Shown here: positions 1 through 10,111 of the stretch, in pieces
Numbering within the stretch: the stretch's first letter is position 1
Layout: the number at the start of each line of letters is the position of its first letter
Source of the DNA: Desemzia sp045528445
Lineage (GTDB): Bacteria; Bacillota; Bacilli; Lactobacillales; Carnobacteriaceae
Direction of reading: 5' to 3'
NCBI RefSeq assembly: GCF_045528445.1
Contig: NZ_JBGQQU010000002.1
Span: forward strand, 1 to 64,000
Length of the DNA: 64,000 bases
Program-made: the position numbers and the translations under genes
Notes under the pieces: generated by a model
Told to the model about the DNA's origin: nothing
What the model saw: the letters and a program-made list of their open reading frames with translations, nothing else
The model's database searches: none

Positions 1-1700
<1,700 letters not shown>

Positions 1701-1781
1701 AAGTTTTTAGGTGGATTCGAAGAATCTGAACGAATGTGCATTAGACAAATCCAGTTTTGAGAGTACACTATTCTCACACAT

Positions 1782-1902
1782 ATGTGTGGTGACGATGGCA
1801 AGAAGGTCACACCTGTTCCCATGCCGAACACAGTAGTTAAGCTTCTTAGCGCCGAAGGTAGTGAGGGGTTTCCCCTTGTGAGACTAGGACGTTGCCGCGC
1901 AT
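1782..1902 (+). rRNA. 5S ribosomal RNA
   Basis: Contains the conserved core CCCATGCCGAACACAG and ends in GTTGCCGCGC. The terminal helix pairs the ATGTGTGG start with the CCGCGCAT end. It follows 23S by about 80 bases, the usual 23S-5S spacing. Ends are uncertain by a few bases. Confidence 0.96.
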
Positions 1903-1910
1903 ATAGTTAT

Positions 1911-1984
1911 TCCGCAATAGCTCAGTTGGTAGTAGCGCGTGACTGTTAATCACGATGTCGTAGGTTCGAGTCCTACTTGCGGAG
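1911..1984 (+). tRNA. tRNA-Asn (GTT)
   Basis: Full cloverleaf with acceptor TCCGCAA/TTGCGGA, anticodon GTT in the loop of GACTGTTAATC and T-loop GGTTCGAGTCC. First of 12 tRNA genes directly after 5S; the 3' CCA is not encoded. Confidence 0.96.
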
Positions 1985-2028
1985 TTACATAGTATTTTCA
2001 TGTATAGGGTACAAGGAAACTAGAATCT

Positions 2029-2118
2029 GGAGAGTTGTCCGAGCTGGCCGAAGGAGCACGATTGGAAATCGTGTAGGCGGTGAAAACTGTCTCAAGGGTT
2101 CGAATCCCTTACTCTCCG
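2029..2118 (+). tRNA. tRNA-Ser (GGA)
   Basis: Class II tRNA of 90 nt with a long variable arm. Acceptor GGAGAGT pairs with ACTCTCC; the anticodon is GGA in GATTGGAAATC. Confidence 0.96.
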
Positions 2119-2142
2119 TTGTGAAATTTTAATGTAAGTTAT

Positions 2143-2214
2143 GGCCCGTTGGTCAAGCGGTTAAGACACTGCCCTTTCACGGCGGTAACACGGGTTCGAA
2201 TCCCGTACGGGTCA
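2143..2214 (+). tRNA. tRNA-Glu (TTC)
   Basis: 72-nt cloverleaf; acceptor GGCCCGT/ACGGGTC; anticodon TTC in CCCTTTCACGG. Confidence 0.96.
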
Positions 2215-2239
2215 TTGTAATAAAGGTTTATTCAAACCT

Positions 2240-2312
2240 GGAGGTTTAGCTCAGTTGGGAGAGCATCTGCCTTACAAGCAGAGGGTCAGCGGTTCGAGCC
2301 CGTTAACCTCCA
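2240..2312 (+). tRNA. tRNA-Val (TAC)
   Basis: 73-nt cloverleaf; acceptor GGAGGTT pairs with AACCTCC; anticodon TAC in GCCTTACAAGC. Confidence 0.96.
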
Positions 2313-2331
2313 TTGCAACAAATTAAATTAT

Positions 2332-2404
2332 GGTCTCGTGGTGTAGGGGTTAACATGTCTGCCTGTCACGCAGAAGATCGCGGGTTCGATTCCCGTCGAG
2401 ACCG
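2332..2404 (+). tRNA. tRNA-Asp (GTC)
   Basis: 73-nt cloverleaf; acceptor GGTCTCG pairs with CGAGACC; anticodon GTC in GCCTGTCACGC. Confidence 0.96.
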
Positions 2405-2449
2405 TATTTTTGAAAAAATAGAATAGCACTAATTTTTCCTAATGCATAT

Positions 2450-2522
2450 GGCCCGGTAGCTCAGTTGGTAGAGCACTTGATTGAAGCTCAAGGTGTCGGC
2501 AGTTCGACTCTGTCCCGGGCCA
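2450..2522 (+). tRNA. tRNA-Phe (GAA)
   Basis: 73-nt cloverleaf; acceptor GGCCCGG pairs with CCGGGCC (one wobble allowed); anticodon GAA in GATTGAAGCTC. Confidence 0.95.
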
Positions 2523-2525
2523 TTT

Positions 2526-2606
2526 GGAGGGGTAGCGAAGTGGCTAAACGCGGCGGACTGTAAATCCGCTCCTTCGGGTTCGGCAGTTCGAATCTGCCCC
2601 CCTCCA
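2526..2606 (+). tRNA. tRNA-Tyr (GTA)
   Basis: Class II tRNA of 81 nt with a variable arm; acceptor GGAGGGG/CCCCTCC; anticodon GTA in GGACTGTAAATCC. Only three bases separate it from tRNA-Phe. Confidence 0.95.
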
Positions 2607-2616
2607 TTATTATTTT

Positions 2617-2687
2617 AGGGGTATAGTTTAACGGTAGAACTATGGTCTCCAAAACCATCAATGTGGGTTCGATTCCTACTACCCCTG
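2617..2687 (+). tRNA. tRNA-Trp (CCA)
   Basis: 71-nt cloverleaf; acceptor AGGGGTA/TACCCCT; anticodon CCA in GGTCTCCAAAACC. Confidence 0.96.
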
Positions 2688-2705
2688 TTAGTACATTTAA
2701 ATTAT

Positions 2706-2779
2706 GGCGATTGTGGTGAAGTGGTTAACACACCGGATTGTGGTTCCGGCACGCGTGGGTTCGATCCCCATCAGTCGCC
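2706..2779 (+). tRNA. tRNA-His (GTG)
   Basis: Cloverleaf with anticodon GTG in GGATTGTGGTTCC. The extra 5' G (G-1) typical of tRNA-His pairs with C73. Acceptor GCGATTG pairs with CAGTCGC. Confidence 0.95.
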
Positions 2780-2788
2780 CTTTTTTAT

Positions 2789-2860
2789 TGGGCTATAGCC
2801 AAGCGGTAAGGCAAGGGACTTTGACTCCCTCACGCGCTGGTTCGAATCCAGCTAGCCCAG
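2789..2860 (+). tRNA. tRNA-Gln (TTG)
   Basis: 72-nt cloverleaf; acceptor TGGGCTA/TAGCCCA; anticodon TTG in GACTTTGACTC. Confidence 0.95.
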
Positions 2861-2881
2861 TTTGTTTAAATATTATATTTT

Positions 2882-2952
<71 letters not shown>

Positions 2953-2993
2953 TATGACTTTAATAAAAGTTAAAACTTGCAATTAGTAATCTT

Positions 2994-3077
2994 GCCGGCG
3001 TGGCGGAACTGGTAGACGCGCTGGACTCAAAATCCTGTGCCCGCGAGGGCGTGCCGGTTCGATTCCGGCCGCCGGTA
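2994..3077 (+). tRNA. tRNA-Leu (CAA)
   Basis: Class II tRNA of 84 nt with a long variable arm; the 7-base anticodon loop CTCAAAA gives anticodon CAA. Last tRNA of the cluster. Confidence 0.94.
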
Positions 3078-3081
3078 TACT

Positions 3082-3120
3082 AAAAAGCAACAGCGTATAA
3101 TAGCGTTGTTGCTTTTTTTG
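3082..3120 (+). terminator. Rho-independent terminator of the rRNA-tRNA operon
   Basis: Stem AAAAAGCAACAGCG ... GCGTTGTTGC with a 7-base loop, followed by a run of seven T. Confidence 0.9.
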
Positions 3121-3310
3121 TATTGCTATATACAAATTTCGGTTCTACAACATTTGACGTTGGTAAGTAAAAAAATGTGAGTTTATAGCAGATTTAACAA
3201 ACTATAAGTCGATGGAGACAATAGAATTAGTTTATTTAATTCCTAAACGACAACATTTGGATAAATAGTTTGTTATACTAGAAGTAAGAGAACAAGTAGG
3301 AGAGATGATC

Positions 3311-3499
3311 GTGAATAAACGTTTAGGAAAATGGCAGATAATTGTTGGAAGTTTAATTGTGCTCATGGGAATTTTTGCGATAGCTATCCAACCATTAGTT
3401 GCAGTTTTGGTTATTGCTTATGGACTGTATATAGTATATGTAGGAACTAGGATTAAAAAAGGCAATCATCCATTCCAAAAGAATAAAGATCATCATTGA
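3311..3499 (+). CDS. Small two-helix membrane protein, unknown function
   Basis: A 62-residue protein with two hydrophobic segments (about residues 8-26 and 29-45) and a basic, His-rich tail ending in KDHH. I do not recognise the family. An in-frame ATG lies at 3305, but AGGAGAG (3298-3304) would touch it. GTG at 3311 sits 6-8 bases from the same site and is the better start. It is a single-gene unit between the tRNA terminator and its own strong terminator. No functional link to the following pckA is visible. Confidence 0.6.
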   Translation: MNKRLGKWQIIVGSLIVLMGIFAIAIQPLVAVLVIAYGLYIVYVGTRIKKGNHPFQKNKDHH

Positions 3500-3502
3500 G
3501 GT

Positions 3503-3540
3503 AAAGAATTCATTCCAAAAAAGGAATGAATTCTTTTATT
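3503..3540 (+). terminator. Rho-independent terminator
   Basis: Perfect 14-bp stem AAAGAATTCATTCC / GGAATGAATTCTTT with an A6 loop, followed by a T-rich tail. Confidence 0.9.
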
Positions 3541-3548
3541 TAAAGTAA

Positions 3549-3562
3549 AGTAAGCGCTTTAA
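3549..3562 (+). promoter_or_regulatory. Candidate cre (CcpA) site upstream of pckA
   Basis: AGTAAGCGCTTTAA matches the cre consensus TGWAANCGNTNWCA at 12 of 14 positions, including the central CG. It lies about 195 bases before the pckA start. Carbon catabolite control of a gluconeogenic/C4-acid gene is plausible. Binding is inferred from sequence only. Confidence 0.5.
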
Positions 3563-3757
3563 TAATAGGTGTTTTTCTGTTATTATAAGAGTGTAATCGA
3601 GTCACTATAAATTTTTTAAGTGTTGCTGGTCAACTTTTAGAAGTTTGAATAAGAAAAGAAAGGATGGGAGAAAATAGTCGGTTTAAAAGTTTTTGAAAAG
3701 TTGCAGCAATAGGTAAAGATGGTTCCAATAATCTATTAATTGTGAGGAGTGTCGCCA

Positions 3758-5404
3758 TTGTCAACGAAAGAAAGATTTTTAAAATCAGAAATTCGCAAAA
3801 CAAATCACCTGTTTTCTTCATTACGTTCTATTATCGAAACTTCTATGTACAGCAATAATATTCAGTTAGTCACTACACTTGAAGATGCCTATGGATTAGC
3901 ACATGATGCTGTCAATACGATTGTGACTGATTTGGACGTTAAATTTCCTGAAAAACTAGGATTGCCTCAAAGCGCTAAAGTTTTAGTGGAAAATGGAAAC
4001 AATGTTGTAGGAAGAACTGCTGTAGCAAAAAGAATACAAGGAGAAAATCCTGAAGAAGATAAAAAAATTAAATCTTTGGTTATGGATGCCGTTTATGATG
4101 GTACGCAAAAATTAAGATACAAAACAACAGCTTATGTAGGATTAGATTCTGATTTTATGGTGAAAGCTCATTTAACGGTACCAGAAGGACAAGAAAATAA
4201 CTTGTATTCTTGGTTGTTAAATTTCCAAGTGACCAATGAAGAATACAACACGATGTATCAATCTTCCGTTGAAATCAATGAAGGAGATATCATGATTTAC
4301 CAAGATGCTTATTGGCATCATCCAGATTATCCATTAGGTTTAGCCTATTTTGATCCTGAACACAATTGTGCCTTCATTCTTGGGATGAATTATTTTGGGG
4401 AATTAAAAAAAGCTACACTTACTTTAGCATGGAATATTGCCCATAATGTCGGTTATGCCTCTTGTCATGGCGGACAGAAGAAATTTACTCTTAAAAATAA
4501 CGAGAGTTACGTTTCAGCATTTTTCGGACTATCGGGTTCAGGTAAATCGACCTTGACTCATGCCAAGCATGATGATAAGTATGGAATCGAAGTATTGCAT
4601 GATGATGCTTTTATCATTTCTTTGGAAAATGGCTCTTCCATCGCTTTAGAACCGTCTTATTTTGATAAAACACAAGATTATCCTGCTGATCATCCAGAAG
4701 TAGATTACTTTGTCAGTGTACAAAATGTAGGAGTCACTCAAGATGAAGAGGGGAAAAAAGTCCTGTTGACAGAAGATCTACGTAACGGAAATGGGCGGAC
4801 AGTGAAATCCCGTTATTCTACGCCAAATCGAGTAGATAAATTTGATGAACCGATCAATGCTATTTTCTGGATCATGAAAGATGAATCGCTGCCGCCAGTC
4901 TTAAAAGTAACCGATCCAGTGTTGGCCACGACGTTTGGAGCCACTCTGGCTACTAAAAGAACGACTGCTGAGCGTTTGAAAAAAGGGGTAGATATCAACA
5001 AGTTGGTTATTGAGCCTTATGCTAATCCCTTTAGAGTTTATCCGTTGATCGATGATTACAATAATTTTAAATACCTGTTTGAGAAAAAAAATACCGATTG
5101 CTACATTCTGAACACAGGTTTCTTTTTAGATAAAAAAATACCTAAAGAAGTCACTCTGGAAGCAGTAGAAAAAATAGTGGAGGGAACAGCTGAATTCAAA
5201 CCTTTTGGCAATTGTTCAGATATCAGTTATTTAGTAGTCAACGGATTTGAACCGGGTTTCTCTAATTCGTCTTATACGGCTTTAGTGGATGAAAGAATGA
5301 AAATGCGTGGCGAATTTATCAATGAACAAAATCAAAAAAATCCCTTAAATGTATTGCCTAACGAAGCTTTGAAAGCTGTATTAAATCTAATAGAAGAATT
5401 TTGA
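3758..5404 (+). CDS. pckA: ATP-dependent phosphoenolpyruvate carboxykinase
   Basis: Interconverts oxaloacetate + ATP and PEP + CO2 + ADP in the cytosol. The 548-residue length fits the ATP-type family. The kinase-1a P-loop GLSGSGKSTLT lies at about residue 257, followed by the HDDAF metal/ATP loop and the RNGNGRTVKSRY segment. Start: GTG 3749 overlaps the ribosome-binding site GAGGAG, so TTG 3758, 8 bases downstream of it, is preferred. The next genes form an oxaloacetate decarboxylase, so the two enzymes share a substrate. A terminator-like hairpin and only about 110 bases separate them, with no obvious new promoter, suggesting partial read-through. Confidence 0.95.
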   Translation: MSTKERFLKSEIRKTNHLFSSLRSIIETSMYSNNIQLVTTLEDAYGLAHDAVNTIVTDLDVKFPEKLGLPQSAKVLVENGNNVVGRTAVAKRIQGENPEEDKKIKSLVMDAVYDGTQKLRYKTTAYVGLDSDFMVKAHLTVPEGQENNLYSWLLNFQVTNEEYNTMYQSSVEINEGDIMIYQDAYWHHPDYPLGLAYFDPEHNCAFILGMNYFGELKKATLTLAWNIAHNVGYASCHGGQKKFTLKNNESYVSAFFGLSGSGKSTLTHAKHDDKYGIEVLHDDAFIISLENGSSIALEPSYFDKTQDYPADHPEVDYFVSVQNVGVTQDEEGKKVLLTEDLRNGNGRTVKSRYSTPNRVDKFDEPINAIFWIMKDESLPPVLKVTDPVLATTFGATLATKRTTAERLKKGVDINKLVIEPYANPFRVYPLIDDYNNFKYLFEKKNTDCYILNTGFFLDKKIPKEVTLEAVEKIVEGTAEFKPFGNCSDISYLVVNGFEPGFSNSSYTALVDERMKMRGEFINEQNQKNPLNVLPNEALKAVLNLIEEF

Positions 5405-5457
5405 GTAAGCGTAAAATAAGAATGAGTTCTTTACAGTTCATTCTTGATTTGCGTAAG

Positions 5458-5500
5458 AAAAGCAATTCTTATTGTAAGAATTGCTTTTCCATTTTTTGAG
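5458..5500 (+). terminator. Terminator/attenuator between pckA and oadA
   Basis: Hairpin AAAGCAATTCTTA-TTG-TAAGAATTGCTTT followed by CCATTTTTT. It ends only 16-28 bases before oadA, leaving no room for a promoter. It may act as a partial terminator that lowers oad expression relative to pckA. Confidence 0.75.
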
Positions 5501-5515
5501 TGGGGAGGAAGATAC

Positions 5516-6937
5516 ATGCCAGGCCGAACGATTGAAATGACAGAAACAGTTCTTAGAGATGCTCACCAAAGTTTGATGGCTACTCGAATGTCCACAGAAG
5601 ATATGTTGACAATCATTGAAAAAATGGACCGAGTAGGATACTTTTCTTTAGAATGCTGGGGTGGAGCAACATTTGATGCAGCCATTCGCTTTTTAAATGA
5701 AGATCCTTGGGATAGGTTGAGAGAAATACGCAAACGAGCTCCGAATACAAAGTTGCAAATGTTGCTGCGCGGTCAAAATTTGTTGGGCTATCGTCATTAC
5801 GCAGACGATGTGGTTGACAAATTTGTCGAAAAAGCGATGGAGAATGGAATCGATATTTTTCGTATTTTTGATGCATTAAATGATGTACGAAATTTAGAAG
5901 CTTCCTTAAAAGCGGTAAAAAAAAATGGCGGGCATGCACAATTGACCATTTGTTATACGATCAGTGATGTGCATACGATCCCTTATTTTGCTGACTTAGC
6001 GAAACAAATGGAAGATATGGGTGCAGACTCTATTTGCATTAAAGATATGGCTGGAATACTGACCCCTTATGTAGCAAAAGACTTAGTTAAGGCAATAAAA
6101 GAGGTCATCACGGTACCTTTAAGTCTGCATACACATGCTACCAGCGGCACATCTCAAATGACCTATCTGATGGCAGTCCAAGCAGGAGTGGATATGATCG
6201 ATACCGCTATTTCACCATTCGCAGAAGGGACTAGTCAACCACCTACAGAAACAATGGCTATTTGTTTAAATGAAGGGGAGAATCGTACTAAACTAGATGT
6301 TGACCTGTTAGAAGAAGTCGCGGATTATTTTAAACCTATTCGAGATAAATATTTGGCAAATGAATTGTTGAACCCGAAAATGATGGGATCAGATCCAAAA
6401 GCGCTGATTTACCAAGTTCCAGGTGGGATGTTGTCTAACCTGTTATCTCAGTTGAAGCAAGCTAATGCTACGGATAAATACGATGAGGTACTGAAAGAAG
6501 TTCCTCGTGTACGTGCTGATTTAGGTTTCCCGCCTCTTGTAACCCCTATGAGCCAAATGGTCGGAACTCAAGCCGTATTCAATGTTTTATCTGTGGAACG
6601 ATATAAGATGGTACCAAATGAAATCAAAGAATATTTGCGTGGTTCTTATGGGCAAACTCCGGTACCGGTAAGCGAAGAATTCAGGAAGTCGATCATTCAT
6701 GATGATCCTGTAGTAACCGATCGTCCTGCAAATCATATCGAACCAGAATTCGATCGGTTGAAAAAAGAGTTGGGTGACTTAGCAAAATCAGATGAGGATG
6801 TTTTGACGTATGCTCTTTTCCCGCAAGTAGGCAAAGCTTTTTTAGAAAAGAAATACCAAAGACCTGTGATGGTTTCTGAACCAACAGTACAATCTGTAGC
6901 TGAAGATGTGGTGATACGAATTTCAGCGAGTATGTAA
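5516..6937 (+). CDS. oadA: Oxaloacetate decarboxylase alpha subunit, carboxyltransferase domain only
   Basis: Transfers the carboxyl group of oxaloacetate to biotin, giving pyruvate. Recognised by the HMGL-like start ETVLRDAHQSLMATRM, the GGATFD segment, the catalytic Lys region CIKDMAGIL and metal ligands in LHTHATSGTSQM, then the PYC_OADA conserved domain (LSNLLSQL region). At 473 residues it stops before the C-terminal biotinyl domain found in the roughly 590-residue Klebsiella-type OadA. That domain is a separate gene here (7232-7594). The ATG at 5516 follows GGGGAGGAAG; the longer frame from 5444 runs through the terminator and is rejected. The transcarboxylase 5S subunit is a close paralogue, but the beta-subunit neighbours favour OAD. 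Confidence 0.92.
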   Translation: MPGRTIEMTETVLRDAHQSLMATRMSTEDMLTIIEKMDRVGYFSLECWGGATFDAAIRFLNEDPWDRLREIRKRAPNTKLQMLLRGQNLLGYRHYADDVVDKFVEKAMENGIDIFRIFDALNDVRNLEASLKAVKKNGGHAQLTICYTISDVHTIPYFADLAKQMEDMGADSICIKDMAGILTPYVAKDLVKAIKEVITVPLSLHTHATSGTSQMTYLMAVQAGVDMIDTAISPFAEGTSQPPTETMAICLNEGENRTKLDVDLLEEVADYFKPIRDKYLANELLNPKMMGSDPKALIYQVPGGMLSNLLSQLKQANATDKYDEVLKEVPRVRADLGFPPLVTPMSQMVGTQAVFNVLSVERYKMVPNEIKEYLRGSYGQTPVPVSEEFRKSIIHDDPVVTDRPANHIEPEFDRLKKELGDLAKSDEDVLTYALFPQVGKAFLEKKYQRPVMVSEPTVQSVAEDVVIRISASM

Positions 6938-6952
6938 GGAAAGAGGGGTAGT

Positions 6953-7216
6953 ATGGGAAATTTCACTGTTATGGATGGAGTAGTGGTCACTGTCATTAGT
7001 ATGTTAGTTGTTTTTCTCATTTTGATTGGGCTGCAGCTTGTCATCAGTTTATCTCGGATCGTCTTAGAAAGACAAAAAGAGAAATCACAAGCTGCAACGA
7101 CTCTAGTGGAAGATGAAGAGACGAGAACAGCAGCGGCTTTGATGGCATTGATTTTAGCGAATGAAGAGCAGCAAAATAAGCATTATCAAATCACGTCCAT
7201 AAAAAGAATTCGTTAA
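6953..7216 (+). CDS. oadG: Oxaloacetate decarboxylase gamma-like subunit 1
   Basis: 87 residues with one N-terminal membrane helix (about residues 8-33) and a charged cytoplasmic tail. This is the plan of OadG_1, the subunit that holds the alpha and beta subunits together. It lacks the long Ala/Pro region of enterobacterial OadG. It starts 15 bases after oadA behind GAAAGAGGGG, and the next gene's ribosome-binding site begins at its stop codon. Assignment rests on size, topology and place in the operon. Confidence 0.8.
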   Translation: MGNFTVMDGVVVTVISMLVVFLILIGLQLVISLSRIVLERQKEKSQAATTLVEDEETRTAAALMALILANEEQQNKHYQITSIKRIR

Positions 7217-7231
7217 ATGGAGGATCATGAC

Positions 7232-7594
7232 ATGAAAAATTACGAAATTACGGTTAATGGAAAAGTCTATCAAGTATCTGTGAAAGAAGTCGACACTGAA
7301 ACTCGCTCCCAACAGCTCGCACAACCCACTGCACCTGTCCAATCAACACCGCAGCAGAATCATAATACAACTCAGACTGATGGTCATACCATTTCTGCTC
7401 CAATGCCCGGTACTATTTTGCGTCTTCAAGTAGCCGAAGGACAAACAGTCTCTAAGGGAGAAGTCTTGTGCATCTTAGAAGCCATGAAAATGGAAAATGA
7501 AATTGTAGCTCCCAACAATGGAGTGGTTTCAAGTATCCAAATACGAGCTAATCAGGCGGTAGAATCTGGGGACTCATTGATGGTTATCTCTTGA
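7232..7594 (+). CDS. Biotin carboxyl carrier subunit of the decarboxylase
   Basis: 120 residues. An N-terminal domain (MKNYEITVNGKVYQVSVKEV) is followed by a Q/T/P-rich linker (about residues 25-52) and a biotinyl domain with the EAMKMENEI motif, biotin on Lys86. It carries CO2 from the carboxyltransferase to the membrane beta subunit. ATG 7232 is preferred over ATG 7217 because GGAGGA lies between them at proper spacing. Biotinylation needs a biotin ligase encoded elsewhere. Confidence 0.93.
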   Translation: MKNYEITVNGKVYQVSVKEVDTETRSQQLAQPTAPVQSTPQQNHNTTQTDGHTISAPMPGTILRLQVAEGQTVSKGEVLCILEAMKMENEIVAPNNGVVSSIQIRANQAVESGDSLMVIS

Positions 7595-7611
7595 GGTGAG
7601 GAGGAAGGCGA

Positions 7612-8742
7612 ATGTTTGAGGCACTAAATGAACTCATCACTACTTCTGGTCTGGTCAATATGAGTTACAAACACGTCATTATGATCCTATTGGCTTGTGC
7701 TTTTCTATATTTAGCCATCAAAAAAGGGTATGAACCTTATCTGCTGTTGCCGATAGCTTTTGGAATGTTATTAGTGAATTTGCCTTTAGCCAATCTCATG
7801 TTGGCTCCTCAGGCTGGTTCGTCAGGAGGACTCTTGTACTATCTCTATCAAGGAACAGAGCTGGGAATTTATCCGCCACTTATATTTCTCTGTTTAGGTT
7901 CAACGATTGATTTTGGACCTTTAATTGCAAATCCTAAGACCTTGTTGTTAGGCGGAGCGGCACAAGTCGGGATTTTTATTGCTTTTTTCGGAGCTTTGGC
8001 TTTGGGAATGACGCCTCAAGAAGCTTCATCTATTGGAATTATTGGTGGTGCAGATGGACCGACAGCAATTTATTTGACTACTCAATTAGCAGATCATTTA
8101 TTACCCATCATAGCGTTAGCTGCCTATTCATATATGGCATTGGTTCCTATTATCCAACCACCGATCATACAAGCCTTAACAACTAAAGCAGAACGAGAAA
8201 TTAAAATGGAACAGTTGCGTCCAGTATCAAAAGCAGAAAAAATATTGTTTCCTATTGTAACTACGATATTTGTTATTTTAGTTGTTCCTTCATCAGCTCC
8301 ACTAATCGGAATGCTGATGCTGGGAAATTTAGTGAAAGAAAGCAACGTTGTACCGAAACTTACTGAAACGTTACAAAATTCATTTATGTATATTGTCACG
8401 ATTCTGCTGGGGATAACGGTTGGAGCTAAAGCCAATGGGGATATTTTACTCACTATAGAGACTTTACAAGTTGTGTTGTTGGGCTTAACCGCATTTGCTG
8501 CAGGGACAGCAGGTGGTGTATTGATGGGGAAATTGATGTGCAAGCTGTCTGGTGGAAAGATCAACCCAATGATTGGTGCAGCAGGCGTCTCTGCCGTTCC
8601 GATGGCTGCACGTGTAGTTCAAAAAGAGGGAGCAAAGGCCAATCCTTCCAACTACTTGTTGATGCACGCCATGGGGCCAAATGTAGCAGGTGTCATTGGT
8701 TCTGCAGTAGCTGCAGGTGTGTTGTTATCTTTCTTTGGTTAA
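7612..8742 (+). CDS. oadB: Na+-translocating oxaloacetate decarboxylase beta subunit, copy 1
   Basis: A 376-residue polytopic membrane protein that decarboxylates carboxybiotin and couples this to Na+ export. Family hallmarks are the early STIDFGPLIANP segment with the conserved Asp, the SSIGIIGGADGPTAIYL signature, and GKINPMIGAAGVSAVPMAARV near the C-terminus. Start ATG 7612 follows GAGGTGAGGAGG. It is paired with a second, clearly paralogous beta subunit directly downstream. Confidence 0.93.
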   Translation: MFEALNELITTSGLVNMSYKHVIMILLACAFLYLAIKKGYEPYLLLPIAFGMLLVNLPLANLMLAPQAGSSGGLLYYLYQGTELGIYPPLIFLCLGSTIDFGPLIANPKTLLLGGAAQVGIFIAFFGALALGMTPQEASSIGIIGGADGPTAIYLTTQLADHLLPIIALAAYSYMALVPIIQPPIIQALTTKAEREIKMEQLRPVSKAEKILFPIVTTIFVILVVPSSAPLIGMLMLGNLVKESNVVPKLTETLQNSFMYIVTILLGITVGAKANGDILLTIETLQVVLLGLTAFAAGTAGGVLMGKLMCKLSGGKINPMIGAAGVSAVPMAARVVQKEGAKANPSNYLLMHAMGPNVAGVIGSAVAAGVLLSFFG

Positions 8743-8787
8743 TGAAGAAATGAGGAATAATAGCGTATGGTGGCAGGAGGGGATTAT

Positions 8788-9909
8788 TTGGAAGCTTTTA
8801 TCAATGGATTATCAGCAGTTACTTCTGGTCAAATCATTATGATGGGAATTGGAGCTTTGTTGATTTACTTGGGTATCAAAAAGCAGTATGAACCTACACT
8901 GCTTATTCCGATGGGGCTTGGCGCTGTATTAGTCAATATACCCGGCTCTGGATTGATTAGTCAAGAAATAAATGGACAGACTCAAGAAGGAATTTTAGAT
9001 GTTCTCTTTGATTTTGGGATTTCGAATGAGTTGTTTCCATTGTTGATTTTTATCGGTATCGGAGCAATGATCGATTTTGGACCATTGTTAAAGAACCCTT
9101 TTATGTTTTTATTTGGAGCAGCAGCTCAATTTGGGATCTTTTTTACTATTTTAGTAGCGATTATATTTGGATTTGATTTGCAAGAAGCTGCTTCTATCGG
9201 AATTATTGGAGCGGCAGATGGTCCGACATCCATTTTTGTAGCCAATCAGTTAGCGCCTCATTTATTGGGACCCATTACTGTAGCAGCATATTCTTACATG
9301 GCCTTAGTGCCTATCATTCAGCCTATCGCCATCAAAGCGGTCACTACAGAAAAAGAACGGAAAATCAAGATGACTTACCAAGCAGAATCAATTTCTAAAT
9401 CAACTAGAATTTTATTTCCAATTAGTGTTGTTTTTGTGGCGGGCTTTGTCGCTCCAGCTTCATTGCCGTTAGTCGGTTTTTTGATGTTTGGCAATTTGAT
9501 GCGGGAATGCGGTGTATTGGATCGATTGAGTCAGTCCGCACAAAATGAATTAGTCAATCTGGTCAGTATTTTATTGGGATTGACCATTTCAGTAAAAATG
9601 ACGGCTGATCAGTTTTTAAATCTTAGTACACTTTTAATCATTGCTTTTGGTCTGGTGGCATTTGTAATGGATACCATCGGCGGGGTTCTATTCGCCAAGT
9701 TTCTGAATATATTCAGAAAAGAAAAAATCAATCCGATGATCGGTGCTGCTGGTATCTCTGCATTTCCTATGTCAGCTCGAGTTATCCAGCGAATGGCCCA
9801 TACTGAAGACAATCAGAATTTCATATTGATGTATGCAATTGGAGCGAATGTTTCTGGACAGATTGCCTCGGTTGTAGCTGGAGGCTTAGTATTGAATTAC
9901 TTTATGTGA
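8788..9909 (+). CDS. oadB: Na+-translocating oxaloacetate decarboxylase beta subunit, copy 2
   Basis: 373 residues, paralogue of the preceding gene with the same motifs: AMIDFGPLLKNP, ASIGIIGAADGPTSIFV and EKINPMIGAAGISAFPMSARV. Its N-terminus LEAFINGLSAVTSG aligns with copy 1 if it begins at TTG 8788, which has AGGAGGGG five bases upstream. The in-frame ATG at 8767 has a much weaker site. All signature residues are kept, so it should be functional. Two beta genes in one cluster could give alternative or mixed pumps (inference). Confidence 0.9.
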   Translation: MEAFINGLSAVTSGQIIMMGIGALLIYLGIKKQYEPTLLIPMGLGAVLVNIPGSGLISQEINGQTQEGILDVLFDFGISNELFPLLIFIGIGAMIDFGPLLKNPFMFLFGAAAQFGIFFTILVAIIFGFDLQEAASIGIIGAADGPTSIFVANQLAPHLLGPITVAAYSYMALVPIIQPIAIKAVTTEKERKIKMTYQAESISKSTRILFPISVVFVAGFVAPASLPLVGFLMFGNLMRECGVLDRLSQSAQNELVNLVSILLGLTISVKMTADQFLNLSTLLIIAFGLVAFVMDTIGGVLFAKFLNIFRKEKINPMIGAAGISAFPMSARVIQRMAHTEDNQNFILMYAIGANVSGQIASVVAGGLVLNYFM

Positions 9910-9949
9910 CCTTGTTGTAAAGATCGTTTTCTTGAAGGGAGGCGGTAGA

Positions 9950-10108
9950 ATGTTTGATGTAGATTACACAGCTTTAGAAAAAGGATTGGAACTTATGGGT
10001 ATTGGTATGTTAGGAATTTTTGCTGTCCTGTTTATCTTGTACGTGACGAGTATTTTGCTGATCAAATTATTTCCGTCAAAAGGGGATAACTCTTCAGTAA
10101 AAAACTAA
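9950..10108 (+). CDS. Small OadG-like single-helix subunit 2
   Basis: A 52-residue frame with ATG 9950 behind GGGAGGCGG. It has one hydrophobic helix at about residues 16-40 (motif LMGIGMLGIFAVLFILY) and a short polar tail. The GxGMLGIFxVLxxLY pattern is typical of the N-terminal helix of OadG_2-type gamma subunits. It directly follows the second beta gene, mirroring a gamma/beta pairing. It ends at a terminator that closes the cluster. Function as assembly subunit is inferred from family pattern and context. Confidence 0.75.
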   Translation: MFDVDYTALEKGLELMGIGMLGIFAVLFILYVTSILLIKLFPSKGDNSSVKN

Positions 10109-10111
10109 ATT

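Noticed and set aside
5444..5515. N-terminal extension of oadA
   Set aside because: It translates the terminator hairpin; the proper ribosome-binding site and family start are at 5516.
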